NCBI GenBank assembly: GCA_963691705.1
Contig: OY829539.1
Location: 5,024,501-5,088,500 of the forward strand
Direction of reading: 5' to 3'
DNA length: 64,000 nucleotides
Origin: Viola odorata
Taxonomy: Eukaryota > Streptophyta > Magnoliopsida > Malpighiales > Violaceae
The position numbers were made by a program, and so were the translations under genes. How positions within the stretch are numbered: the first letter of the stretch is position 1; each line of letters opens with the position of its first letter. Below are positions 44,622-55,800 of the stretch, one piece after another. The notes under the pieces were generated by a model. The model had not been told where the DNA came from, did no database searches, and saw only the letters and a list, made by a program, of their open reading frames with translations.

Positions 44622-46898
44622 TCAGTTTGCCAGAACAGGAAGTCGTCTTCTGTGCCCTGCAAAAGCCTGTCGAAGCCTATGATATCGGTTTCTGTAATGT
44701 TCGAGTGAGAAACACAATTGCCTTATAGCCTCGCGTTTCCCTTCTTCTCCTTCCAGGAGCGATGTTCTTTGCTTTTCAACCTCATCCTCTAGATCCTTAG
44801 CCTTTGATCTTAACTCATCCATTACTTTAGAGGCCTCTTCGGCGCCAGAAATTAGCTTCACTTGTTCCAAATGCAATTGATGCAACTGCTTGTTCATTTC
44901 ATCAATCTGATTATCTCGAGAACCTACATCTTCTTTAAGGGCAACAACTCTTTCTCTTAGCTGTTCTCTCTCTGAATTTAGCTCTTCAATGGATTTCTCC
45001 AAATTCTTTATCACGTCATCTCGCTCAGAAATATCCGCCTTCAGCTGCTCAATTTCATTGTTAAGTCTCCTCTCAACTTCCGTTCTTTCAGTCTGGAACA
45101 TTCTAATTTCATCCTCTAACGAACGGCCGCGTGATTCCCATTCTCTCAGCTGCTCCTTCAACCATGTTTGCTCCTCCAATAATCTAGATATTTCAGCCTT
45201 AATTTGCGCCTTCTCTGGGAAGATCTTTTGCTCAGCATCAGAGACAGCTATTTTCAACTCTCTGACCTCATGATCTCGGTCCGATAAGCTAGCTTTCATC
45301 CTTGCTATTCTTTCCTGCAGTTTCAAGACCTCCCTCTTTTCTGCGTTGAACTTGGTTTTCCAAGTATTAGTGTCTTTATGAGCCACGGAAAGCTCCTGCT
45401 GCAAATTCCTTACTTTTTGTGTAGCTCCTTCCTCACTCTCAAGCTGCTGCTTCAATCTAGCGATTTCTTTTTCAGAATCCTGAATCTTGTCTCTTGCGAT
45501 TCTGAGCTCTTCTACCAATGCTTGTAGATTGTTATTCGAGTGCAAAGTTTCATCCCGGTGTCTACTAAGTGATTCTTGAGGTTGTGAAGCCTGCTCCATG
45601 TTAGATTCCGCCTCAACCTCCCTTGTCTGGAAATTCCTCTCTGGTGGATCCATTGACTTATATTTTTGGAGTTCAGTGTTCAATCTATCGACCTCTTCTT
45701 CTAACAGAGGTATTCTCTCATTTGCAACTGCCAGCTCTTGCTCATGCTGTGCGATCCTAGTAAATAGATCGAATGAACCATCTCCATTCTCATCATTTTG
45801 CATCTGAAGCTTTTCTTTTGTTGCACGGAGCTCAATCTCTAGCTCGATTACCTTCTTGCTGAGTCCTTGATCACTATTCCCCATCAGACCTGCGTAATTG
45901 TTTACAGAGGAATCATCAGATTCTGGCTCAGAATCGGTCAATGTAGATGACTCGTCCCCTTCTTTTTGGCGTAGATCCGAGCTACTTCCACCAGAGCCAA
46001 GGAAGAAATCAAAACCAGGTGCCCGTGGGCCAGATTTACGATGGCCTAAAGCAGACGATTGGCTTTTGGGGGTTAGTTCAGAGAGAATGTCAGAAATTCC
46101 TGAGCCCTGGGATTGGAGGTCCGATGGAATGTTCTTCCTCAATTCTCCTGTGACATGATCGTAACGCTCAGCCAGAGAGCGGTACATGCGATAGAAGTCC
46201 TCGACAAGGGTAATCAATTCCGGTCTCTTTTGATAATACATCTCAGCCTTCTTCGCGAACGAATCTGCATCCTCTTCGATTAGCTTCAACATGCGCCTCA
46301 CACTCTGGTCCATCTCTGGGATCAAGGATAGCTTTGTCATTTTTGTCCACATTTTGGAGATAAAAGAATGATGACAGCATTAAATTCTCGTGCTGTAATT
46401 TGAAATGAAAATTCTGGAGAAGCTACATTGTGTTTTTGCCCCAAAATCCAAGTTCAAGATCAGGTGAAAGGCTAGGATCATAAATGGCTGAAATTAGCCA
46501 ACTATGAATCTTTTAGAATGTGAAAGAAAATAGACGGGGAGATCCCGGAAGATCCCGAAAGTTAGGGAACATACATGTCCACAAGAAGAAACAGCAATAG
46601 GTAAAATATAAAATGAACTAAAATAAAAATACTAGCTCCTGAGTGTTATCATACTGAAATGGGAATCTAATTTGTGACTTTAACATCACCAGATTGCATC
46701 TACCAACTAGTTTTATCATCTTTGAGTTTCTTGAGAACACGAAATGTTTGAGGATCAGAGAGGTGTCCATCAGAAACATGATGGACGAAATGTAGATTGC
46801 TTACCTTCCAGATTATCCGCAAGCCATCTTGAGTTTTTGGGACTTACGTGACTATCCCACCACCAGGAATGTGACTTCCTTGATTGCAGCCTCTTCAT
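44622..46898 (-). CDS. NET4: NETWORKED 4-type actin-binding protein (NAB/KIP1-like, IRQ motif)
   Basis: Two coding exons: 46898-46805 and 46315-44622, with a 489-bp GT-AG intron between them (donor GTAAGC at 46804, acceptor CCCAG ending at 46316). Joined they give 595 residues. Exon 1 (31 codons, ATG at 46898) supplies the start of the NAB domain, KSHSWWWDSHVSPKNSRWLA. Exon 2 continues it with MDQSVRRMLKLIEEDADSFA and YYQKRPELITLVEDFYRMYR, so the NAB domain spans about residues 9-85. The rest is long coiled coil, ending with the IRQ-type motif REAIRQLCFSLEHYRNRYHR near the C-terminus. Members of this plant-only family bind F-actin; NET4 proteins are known to act at the tonoplast and to bind RABG3 GTPases through the IRQ region. 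An in-frame ATG at 46352 lies in the intron and would give a protein lacking the WWW motif; I reject it as the start. No damage seen. Confidence 0.93.
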
Positions 46899-48246
46899 TT
46901 TCTGATCTCGAACCGAAACCGGAACCTAACATCAGATTACATAATTGACACATTAGATTACTTCAGAAATTTCAGATTAAATGAGAAAAATCTACTGAGT
47001 GACCTAACTTTCAATCCAGGTCTTTATTTATATTGTCGGCATAATTTTAATTAATTTTTTTTTTAAAATATTTAATTAGAGAATTAACTTCTATTATATT
47101 TAATCTTTAAGTGCTCTTTAACATTTCCCAACTAACAGACAAGCTGTGAGTATCTGTTTGGTTGGTTACGCGGGAATGGTAGGTGGGTGTGATCTGTCAC
47201 GCGAGGAGGGATAGTGCAGTAACAGTTTCCCAGGGAGTATAAACAAATACCGATAAAACATTAAAAATAAATAATGGGTAAGGCGGATATATTTGACCAG
47301 CACACAACTGTCCAAACGCGACGTACAGCTGCACCGACGTGTCGCTTTAGGAGTAGTTTATTCGTTAAGTCAACTGTAAAATTATTATTAAAAATATCGA
47401 AAAAGAAAAATTATTATTATCATTATTATTTACGGTGTGTCGAACTAGTTACACCGACGTGGAATTGATCATACTAACCTTCAATGACTGTTACTATTGA
47501 ACTCATAATCATAAGTAAATTGCTATGATTCTAATGACAAAGTCGAATCACTTCCACTAGTTTCAATAGTAGTACTAATCTTGAATGACATAAGAACCGA
47601 TCTAATTTATTGAACGAAGTAAATATATACTATGAATTTTATGTCAATTGTGTTCTGAAGGAGTTGCTTAGGGTTACCTGGAAATTAAAGGTGAGGGGGG
47701 GCGCCGATAGGGTCGACGTCGGTGTCCGTGGACGGATCAGAAATCAGATCATCATGAATTCGAAGAAGCAACCAGCAATCAGTAACAGAGCAGATGAAGA
47801 AGAGACAGAGAGGGAGGAGAGAGAGAGAGATCTGTGAGTATGATGAATTTATGGTGAGAGAGTGGAGGAGAAATAATAGAAGGGAGAAGATGATTGGGCA
47901 CATTCACATGGAAATCTTGAGAAGTCAAGTGAAGGCTTAGGCAGGCACTTTTTGGACATTGTCTTCCCTCCAATCCTATCTCCACCAAATGGCATGTTTG
48001 TAAATTCACAAGCCCTCCAGGTCTCAATTTCTAGTCGCAATCATGTGGCACTGGAACCAACAACACCAGGTCGGCATGATCGGTTCCCAATTTTTTCCTT
48101 CAAAAATTTATTGAAATTCAATTATAAATATATAAACAAAATCATCTTTTATTGACTTCAATCCAATTTCTGCAAATTGGTGCCGTTTCATTTCAGTTAA
48201 GTATTTTTATTTACCAAGGGAAAAAAGCATATCAAATTTTACTCGT
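46899..48246. other. Upstream region of NET4, no gene recognised
   Basis: Contains the presumed NET4 promoter and 5' UTR. A purine-rich patch with a short plus-strand frame (47754-47835, MNSKKQPAISNRADEEETER, followed by CTGTGAGTATG, a donor-like site) could be a first exon of something lost, but no continuation is visible. Confidence 0.4.
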
Positions 48247-48584
48247 TTATATAAAAACTAAAAAATAATCTTAGATTTTAATATTTTAATTAATCACCCT
48301 TTTAAATTATTTTTTTATTTAATGCCTCCTAAATTTATTTATTCTTGTTTAATTATCCCTACTATTAAAAATATTTGACGTGTCATAAATTCTATCAAAC
48401 AAAGTTGTCACGTTAGCAAAGACATGACAACTTTTTTAACGGAGTTTATGATACATCAAATATTTTTAATAGTAAGAGGTAATTAAACAAGAATAAATAA
48501 GTTTAGAGGGGTCATTAAATAAATAAATAAATAGTCTAAGGGGTGATTAATTAAATATTAAAATTCATGAGTTTTTTATATAAC
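48247..48584. mobile_element. MITE copy 1, long inverted repeats, 338 bp
   Basis: TTATATAAAAACTAAAAAAT at the left is matched inverted by TTTTTTATATAAC at the right. The inner parts are strongly palindromic too (TTAAAATATTTGACGTGTCAT against ATGATACATCAAATATTTTTAA). Flanks TTTTACTCGT (48237-48246) and TTTTACGCGT (48585-48594) form a 10-bp duplication with one mismatch, consistent with a Mutator-like MITE. No coding capacity. Confidence 0.78.
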
Positions 48585-48594
48585 TTTTACGCGT

Positions 48595-49231
48595 TTGTAT
48601 ATACGACTACGTGTTTTGACATATTTTTTCCTTTGATAAATATATACTTATTTTCTTTTATATATATATCACATATCTATACTTATATATACATGTTTGT
48701 GTTAAATAGTATGTGAGATTAATTGAGTTTTTTCTTCTCTATAATTTTTTTCTTCATAAGGTTTCTTCCATTTTTGGTTATACAAGGAAATAGATGATTA
48801 TATATAGTAATATTGTATTTATCCTTTTGTATAAATTTATTTATTGGATGACCAAGAAAAAAATTTATTTATAGAGAAATATTCGCTCATTAATGTAATA
48901 GATTAGGAAATGTCTTTGCTAATATTAATTAACGTGTTTCTTAAAAGTCAAAATAGATTTACATTCTTTTTACATATATTAGTCCACAAAATATAAATTC
49001 ATCTAGCGATTAAAGGGTCGATGGTGATTATTTAAAAAAGAATCGTTTATTTTATTAATATCAATTATGTAATTTCATCTTTGTTAAAAATATTGGGTTT
49101 ATTATTAAGATAAATAAAATGGACGGATTTCTTTTCTAAATCACTGCAAATCCACAAGCCCAATGTTTTCAAAATATATTTCAACAGTCCACAAAATTTT
49201 TTTTCTTCCAAATTGGCATAAAAAATACTTT
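48595..49231. other. AT-rich intergenic DNA
   Basis: Low-complexity TATATA runs near 48655-48690. No gene recognised. Confidence 0.5.
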
Positions 49232-49590
49232 TAAAATGAGTAAAAGCTAAAAAAAATCTTAGATTTTAATATTTTAATTAATCAATCTCTTGGATTAATT
49301 TTTATTTATTTAATGACCTCCTAGACTTGTATATTTTTGTTTAATTACCCCCACACTGTTAAAAAAAATTATCACGTTAACAAAAAGATGCCATGTCAAC
49401 GAAAAATCGCTGACATGGAAACTTTTTTTAATGGAATTAATGACACGTCAAATATTTTTAACGGTATGGGATAATTAAATAAGATTAACTAAGTCTAGGG
49501 GGATTATTAAATAAACAAATAGTTCATGGGTGATCAATTAAAAATTAAAGTTCAGGATTGTTTCTTAGCTTTATCCCATTTTTATTTTAG
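49232..49590. mobile_element. MITE copy 2, same family as 48247-48584
   Basis: Shares CTTAGATTTTAATATTTTAA, TTATTTAATGACCTCCTA, TGACACGTCAAATATTTTTA and the closing CATGGGTGATCAATTAA segment with copy 1. The ends are approximate because I found no clean target duplication. Confidence 0.7.
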
Positions 49591-50012
49591 ACCAAAATAA
49601 ATAAAAACTTATTTTTTAAAGAATTAAAAATAAAACCTTTTTTTTTTCGTCTTTCCTCCTCACTATATCTTTCCTTCATTAATTCCATTCGTTGTTGTGT
49701 GTTGTTAATAGTGAAACGGGATCGCATCGGTCATCGTTGTTTGCTGATCGAATTCGGTTGGAGAAGGATTTAAATTTTTCTTATTTTTGTTCATTTTACA
49801 ATTTTTTGACAGCAAACCGAGTAGTTAATTAACAAAAGAAACGAGAGAAAATTGAATGATATCAACGATAAAAATTCAAGATCTAAAATATATTAATCAT
49901 TCTCTCACATATTTTATTGATTAAGGGCTAATAATGTAATTAATAAGCGATTAAGAAGAGCAGTAGTGTAGCTAGCTAGCTAGCTCAACTTATTATTTAA
50001 TCAATTAATTAA
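49591..50012. other. Intergenic DNA downstream of the defensin-like gene
   Basis: AT-rich, with a small AGCTAGCTAGCTAGCT tract at about 49969-49985. The right part is the likely 3' UTR of the minus-strand peptide gene. Confidence 0.5.
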
Positions 50013-50605
50013 TCAACAATTATAAAAGCAATGGCAAGCCCAGTCACCGGTTTGGGTATTCTGAATGCACTGATGGCCAAGATCATGGTGTTTATCCCAG
50101 CACTTCTTCTCACAATCCGCAAGCAAACATCCCGTCTGATACAATGGGTCGTCGCATCTTCTTTGAGCTTCCGTCCCTTGAGGAATAGTCATCCATGCAG
50201 CTGAAACAAATCAATAATAATTAGCCTAACCAATATAACTGGGCCTAAGATAATGAAACAAAACTAATTTAATATTTTATAATTATTTATTTTTGAAATT
50301 TTCCTTTTTAAAAAAATCTCATTAATTTTTAGGTGTTTTTTTCCATTAAAGTTGGATTTTTGTTACATTTTTTTTCAATTTTTTATTATTTCTTCTCTTT
50401 TATATGAGTTTTTTTAACTATTAGGAAGGTTTAAATTGCAATTCCTACAATACTATAAAATTTTCATGGCAATTTTTAAAACATTTTGTAAACTATAGAT
50501 GTAACAGGTGATGAACTAATTAAAAATAGAAGAGATAGAAATTAGAAAAAAACCTGACACAATGAGGAGAAAGACGAAGAATTTGTTGAAGGAAAAATTG
50601 GCCAT
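50013..50605 (-). CDS. Secreted defensin-like (DEFL) cysteine-rich peptide, two exons
   Basis: Too short for ordinary ORF calling. Exon 1 (50605-50554) encodes a hydrophobic signal segment beginning MANFSFNKFFVFLLIVS. A GT-AG intron of 353 bp follows, with donor GGTTTT at 50553 and acceptor TTTCAG at 50201. Exon 2 (50200-50013) gives the mature part and a TGA stop. The product is 79 residues; cleavage is expected near residue 30 (GTEAQ), leaving about 49. The mature part has eight cysteines with spacing C-X8-C-X4-C-X3-C-X10-C-X10-C-X1-C-X3-C. The C-X3-C and C-X1-C pairs are the cysteine-stabilised alpha-beta signature. A single intron between signal and mature part is the usual DEFL/LCR/SCRL gene form. 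Such peptides act as antimicrobial factors or as signals in reproduction; which applies here cannot be told. A TATA box lies 73 bp upstream of the ATG. Confidence 0.88.
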
Positions 50606-50677
50606 CTCTGTATTAAATTTGTTAACAGGTTATTATTGTATGGTTGTTGTGTACATGTACAAGAAAGAAGGGCAGAG

Positions 50678-50685
50678 TATATATA
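50678..50685 (-). promoter_or_regulatory. TATA box of the defensin-like gene
   Basis: TATATATA with the minus-strand context GCCCTATATATACTC lies 73-80 bp upstream of the ATG at 50605, a normal plant distance that leaves a short 5' UTR. Confidence 0.65.
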
Positions 50686-50805
50686 GGGCTGCAAATTTCC
50701 AGAATTGGGAAATAATTTACAACATTTTGAAAATGAATATTCCCAATTGGGATATTTATTTTTCTTTCCTAAAAAAAAAAAAAACCAGGTATACATTCTA
50801 TTTTA

Positions 50806-50995
50806 TTTAATGACTCTCCTAAATTTATTTATTCTTATTTAATTACCCTCTGTCGTTAAAATTATCTGACGTATCATAAACTCCGTTAAAAAAAGTTATC
50901 ACATCAGCGACTTTTCACTTTCACATGACAACTTTTCATTGACATGATAATTTTTTTTAACAGAGTTTATGACACATCGAATATTTCAATGGACA
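50806..50995. mobile_element. MITE copy 3, partial, same family
   Basis: Contains TTATTTAATGACTCTCCTAA, TTAATTACCCTCTGTCGTTAA and GAGTTTATGACACATCGAAT, matching the middle of copies 1 and 2. Outer ends are missing. Confidence 0.62.
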
Positions 50996-52012
50996 CCAAT
51001 TGTGGCACAAACAATATTAATTTTGGTGAAGGTATATCATAGAAGAAGGGGCATGTTTAGGGCCCGTTTACCTGGGAGAATTTTCAATTTTCAATTTGCT
51101 GTTTTTCGGAATTTCGAGAATTTTGTTTTCATTCTGAAAACTGGAAAACGCGTTTACTTCGCGCTTGTTTCCTGATCAGAAAAACTGGAGAACGCGTTTA
51201 CTTCGCACTAAATGTAAGAATTTCCTGATCTGAAAACTGAAAAACGTGTTGACTTTGCGCGCTTTCATTTTTTGTGAAAAACTAAAAATATTTGTAATAA
51301 AAAGAAGAAATCATTTGAAAATTTAATAGTCATTTTAAAAAGGGAAAATTTATTAAATATAAGGGAAAATGAAAATTTGGGTCCTCTGTTGAGTTGAAAC
51401 GAGGAACGATGAGTCATTACCTTTACTTTTCTTTGTTTAATTTAGAATTTTTATTTTATTTTTTGGGTATTAATTTAACAATTTAGTACACTTTCACTAT
51501 TGATAATATAATCTTTTTTTCTAGCAAGAATATAAGAATTAATCAAAATTCAAACATTATTTTCCAAACTTTGTATTTAGATTATCAAAATCATAAATTT
51601 TAAAGTTATATAAATAATTTATTTGTTGATTATTCGCCCAAAGGTTCGACCCAGTCAAATCTCAAACTTCCAATCCTCTTCTGTTACCGGGTTGATAGAG
51701 AACACATCGACTAACTCCATTGAAGCAAACCATGATTTTTTGGAAATTATAATACAATAAACTTGCAAGGTTATCGGTTAAATAAATGCCAAAGCAAAAG
51801 TAACAATCATTTTGTGTATAATACTCTAACAAATTACAACAAATTCCTAAAGAATTGTAAGATACGAGCTTCTCGCAAGTCAAAATTGATTTCTTGGAGC
51901 AAATAGACTCGTGGATGTATGGAGAAACATGGCAATTGACATGGTAGAAATGCACGCATTGAACGCCAGGAGATCATTTACATCAACTTCCACATTCCAC
52001 ACCACGAATGGA

Positions 52013-52857
52013 TTATGATTCCACAATTGCTGGATCTTGCTTCTCTTCTGGAACAGTGTTTCCCTTCTTAGGTCGTTTGACAGCTGAAAAGAAGAAAAAT
52101 GAGAATCGAGTCGAGGACCAATTCTGATTCACATAGAACACATCAAACCATCCCCTGCTGTAGTAACTAGTAACTTCGTTGCGCCAGAATGAACAAATCT
52201 ATCAACATCCTATGGTTGTGTCAGGGTGAACAAAATTGTTATTCAGAGAGCCAGTTCGAAGCCAATGGCAGCATCATGCATTGCAGTTGTAGTAACATAG
52301 TTTGAAATTCATTAGCTAAATATAAGATGTTTCAGTTGAAGGAATGAGTATCATGCATAATAGAACGGGAAGTCCTTACGCTATTATTCACAAAGACACA
52401 TAAATGTAGCTATTTACCAATTCATTTCAGTAACATAAGCATTTATTGTATCAATTCACAGATGGAAACAAAGAAAAATAACATGCAACATTTGTTGAAA
52501 ACAAGGCAATAAGTTATTGTTTGAATAGAGCAGAAAACATTTGTTAGACAAGCAAAATACTTACATCTAAGAGATGATCCGGCAAGGGAAGTAAGCCTTG
52601 ATTTTGTGTTAGCCTCGGCCAATGGACTTGGCTTCTCATTCACAGCCATGCGGACATCCCACACGTATAACTCCATCAGATGACCCAGATGCCAATAAAT
52701 ATGGATCATCAGCAGCGCCACCATTATTCCTTGTGAGCACAACAATACCTTTCACACGAGCTGAATGTGCACCCTCAATGCAATATGCAACCTTCCCGCT
52801 ATTTGTGTCCCATGCTGTAACATTCCGGTCCTCACCAGCAGTAAATAGAAGTCCATT
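52013..52857 (-). pseudogene. WD40 gene fragment, PAK1IP1/MAK11-like
   Basis: Exon 52857-52565 starts after a clear acceptor (TTCCAACAG). It encodes a WD40 blade (NGLLFTAGEDRNVTAWD, GAHSARVKGIVVL, LLASGSSDGVIRV) followed in another frame by WDVRMAVNEKPSPLAEANTK and SRLTSLAGSSLR. A one-base loss near 52665 separates the two. The donor AGATGTAAG and a 481-bp intron lead to a last exon (52083-52013) with VKRPKKGNTVPEEKQDPAIV and a stop. Only about the last 120 residues of the gene are present. The wording of the C-terminal linker fits p21-activated-kinase-interacting protein 1-like / MAK11 proteins of 60S ribosome assembly. With the frameshift and no upstream exons it is a pseudogene fragment; retained introns show DNA-level copying. 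Confidence 0.8.
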
Positions 52858-53122
52858 CTGTTGGAAATAATCAAAATACAGATGTAAGAAATCAAGAGGC
52901 ACAAATAAAGACATGATAGAAATTTGTCCCACAACAGCAAATAGAATAATTAATAGTGATCTCAACATTCATCCAGTTCATGTGATTAGAAGTATGGATA
53001 AGCAGTTCAAAGTGATTTCTCACAAGCATAAAATAGACTGGCATACAAAGAATGGTTATATAAAGAAACAATTCAATCTGGCCATAACACCAAAATGTAA
53101 ACCAGATTGTTAGTAGTGCACT

Positions 53123-53245
53123 TTAACAAAATGGCAGAGAACACAAATTATAACGGGATTTCTTCTTTTTTCTTCCACTTTTCTCCAAACCAGCCGTAAC
53201 CCGTTTCTTCTTTCGGTACTTAATCCCACATGCATTACACAATGC
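53123..53245 (-). pseudogene. GATA zinc-finger exon fragment
   Basis: After a TTTCAG acceptor the minus strand reads ALCNACGIKYRKKKRV, the second half of a plant GATA-type (C-X2-C...C-X2-C) zinc finger, then a lysine-rich tail and a stop. The first CxxC pair with the TPLWR-type loop is absent upstream, so the finger is incomplete. It resembles class B GATA factors of the GATA15/16/17 group. I read it as a captured fragment. Confidence 0.62.
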
Positions 53246-54481
53246 CTGAAACAGAACAAAACACAGGATCCACCCTTGTTAGCTATAACGTATTTTAAAT
53301 TATACAAGGGGGATTTGACCCAGATAAAAATTTCCCATCTTTTGCAATGCAGAGCAAGAATAAACATTGAAAGAAAACACAAATTATATATTGTAAGCAG
53401 ATGAAGTCGTACACCAACAAGTAAGTGTACAAATTCCACAAGCTCCCATTCACCAACAATACAAGAATATTTAATTTCCTTTATTTCTAGCTTCTTCCTC
53501 AACCAGAAAAGAGCAAACTCTCCCCTCTAAACTTAAGAACACAACTTCCTATGTTGTTCAAACAGTTTCTGGGCAGTAAATAATCACATGGCAAGGTCCT
53601 TCCAGTTAGGCAAAATGTCATAAACTACTAGTAAAATTAGGTCACCCCACCTGTCCTATTCCACCTCTACCAATTCAACCATCTAAAATGAATAAAATCA
53701 CAATTTTTCAAACACTATCACAATAAAAAACCAGAAATATTTTATGTAAGAGCTGAACTAAACTAAAATTCGAAGTCTTACTATCAGAATCAAAGACAGA
53801 AACAAAAAAAAACCCCATTTAGGTGCACCAACAACAAGATCTAATCATCAGTTCTCAAGAAAACGAAAAGAAGAGAGAGATAAAGGAAAAGAAACAAGGA
53901 GATCTAATAGGGCAAGAGGAAGAGGAGAAGTAACTTGCCTGCTAGTGTGCTCTTAGACAAAGACTTGAGCTGCCATCGCGAAAAGCGTTTGATTGACGAG
54001 GTCAGTTCAGTGGAAAACACGATAAGAGAGAAGAGGATCCGATGTGATGTGGTTTAGTGTGGTGGATTTTGGTAGAAGAGAAGAGGAACGGCGAAGAGGA
54101 AGGCCGGCGTCGGGCTAGGGAGAAGAGAACAGGAACGACGCTGTGAGATAAGGAGGAACGAACGGCGCTGCGTGTTTAGGGCAAGAAAAGGGAGAAGATG
54201 ATGAATGATGAAGAGGAACGGCTGCTGCGTGTTTATGGGCAAGGGTAAAATGACAATAAAAAAAATTTCATTAAAAGGAAAACCGAGTTTTCTAAAATCA
54301 AAAGAAATGTTGAAAACAGCTTTTTTGTGTTTTCAAAACTTACATATGAGTTTTTATTCTGAAAATTTTCATTTCGAAAACAGAAACGAAAATAGCGCGA
54401 AGTAAACACGTTTTTAGAAAAAAAGTCCAATTTTCAAAAAACTGGAGAATTTCCTAGGGAATTCTCTGAGGTCCCAGTAGA

Positions 54482-54486
54482 GATGT
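54482..54486. other. Target-site duplication GATGT of the Sirevirus, left copy
   Basis: GATGT at 54482-54486 is repeated at 62464-62468, exactly bordering the LTR ends TG...CA. Confidence 0.95.
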
Positions 54487-55800
54487 TGATAAACAATAAT
54501 AGGCCTAGAGGGGGGGTGAATAGGCACTTCAAAAATCTGCACACAAGAGAAGAGAGAATAGCAAACACAAGATGTATAGTGGTTCCAATTCACAACCGAA
54601 TTGTACTCCACTACCTAAGAGTCCTCCTCTTAGGATTTTCGAATGCAAACCTTTGCTATTCACTTGAGCTTTTACGGGTTCAGCTCACAACCTTACAATT
54701 GGTTTTCCGGGGCTCACCAACAACCTTACAAGTAGTTTTTCACGGGCTAAACTACAACCTATAGTTTTTCAAGGCACAACTATAACCTATGGTTTTTCAA
54801 GGGCTCAACCACAAACCTAAGTTCTCTTTCAATGGGATGAGAACACTACCCTTAACCCAAAAGTGTTAGGTACACTTTTCAAACCTTAACAATAATTTTG
54901 TATAAATTATGCAACAAACAATTGGTGTACAAAATGAATACTTGTATGAATAAATTCAACACCAATAAATGAACAATTTACCTCAAGAAGAAAGCTTTGA
55001 AAGAACTCACAAAATGACACAAGTGAAGAATGAAATCTTTGAAGATAGCTTGTGTAAGAGAATTTCAGATTTTGGGAGTTTGTAAATGATGATTTGAGTA
55101 TATGAGCTTTCTTGCTGTTCTACTTGTTGTTCTACTCATCTAGGATGAGTATAAATACTCTTTGATGGATGGATGATCAGACAAGAGAGTATGGAGTCAA
55201 AAGGAGCCGTTTTTAGTGGACAAAATGACTGTTGAGAAACTAGCCGTTGGGCAAAACGCTATGGCGTTTTGAATAACGCTATAGCGTTTTGCTACTGAAG
55301 TTATTTCGTAACTTCAGAGGCAAAACGCTATAGCGTTTTCGAAAACGCTATGGCGTTTTCAAAACGCTATAGCGTTTTGAGAAACGCTATAGCGTTTTGC
55401 TCCTGGACGAAATCCTTCATTCCAGTAGCAAAACGCTATAGCGTTTTCACAAACGCTATGGCGTTTTAAGCCTGACGAAAATGCCAAAAACTCATCTTTT
55501 CGAAACACATTTTCGCTCAAAAACATTTTCGCTTAAAACCTTTTCGCTCAAAACCTTTTGACAAATATTCTTGAGGTATTCATGAACATTAATCAAGTGT
55601 TAAATTGAATCATACTTACATGATTAGAGTTCTAATGTACACTTGATCTTCTAGCTTGTGATATCTTGATTTGTTGCTTCTTTTCTTATTTGCTTGATCA
55701 CAAACTACACACACTTTAACTTCAAATTGCATTAGTAATACTAATTAGTTTGTGTGTCTAAAATCATCAAAACAAAGAGTAAGTTGCCCTTGGGCTAACA
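54487..55800 (-). repeat. Sirevirus 3' LTR (1314 bp)
   Basis: TGATAAACAATAATAGGCC to GGGCTAACA on the plus strand. Longer than the other LTR by 80 bp, owing to one extra palindrome unit with its spacer and a CATTTTCGCT(T/C)AAAA duplication near 55515-55560. Confidence 0.93.
55253..55467. repeat. Array of 18-bp palindromes in the Sirevirus 3' LTR
   Basis: Eight units of AAAACGCTATAGCGTTTT (a perfect palindrome) or AAAACGCTATGGCGTTTT (one change), some shortened at the left, with 1-50 bp spacers. The other LTR has seven units at 61996-62161. Confidence 0.92.

Larger units (their letters stand above)
51058..54480. mobile_element. Candidate Pack-type TIR transposon with two gene fragments
   Basis: The left edge begins GGGCCCGTTTACCTGGGAGA. 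Three tandem subterminal repeats containing AACGCGTTTACTTCGCGC follow (51140-51270). The right edge carries the same motif inverted (54394-54415, GCGCGAAGTAAACACGTTTT), with GAGAATT and TCCCAGTAGA outside it. The terminal regions are therefore inverted over roughly 200 bp, imperfectly. Between them lie intron-containing fragments of two unrelated genes on the same strand. The right terminus is shortened or disturbed, and no target duplication is certain. No transposase present. Confidence 0.5.

Noticed and set aside
47610..47837. 75-residue plus-strand frame near NET4
   Set aside because: It is purine-rich at its end and shows no domain; the donor-like site has no downstream exon. Kept only as a remark on the intergenic region.
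51662..51955. 97-residue minus-strand frame with cysteines
   Set aside because: The cysteines are scattered without a defensin spacing, there is no signal segment, and it lies in the presumed 3' UTR of the WD40 fragment.
53110..53502. 130-residue minus-strand frame taken as one protein
   Set aside because: Only the last part, in another frame (53123-53245 after a splice acceptor), has a recognisable GATA motif; the rest reads through an intron.
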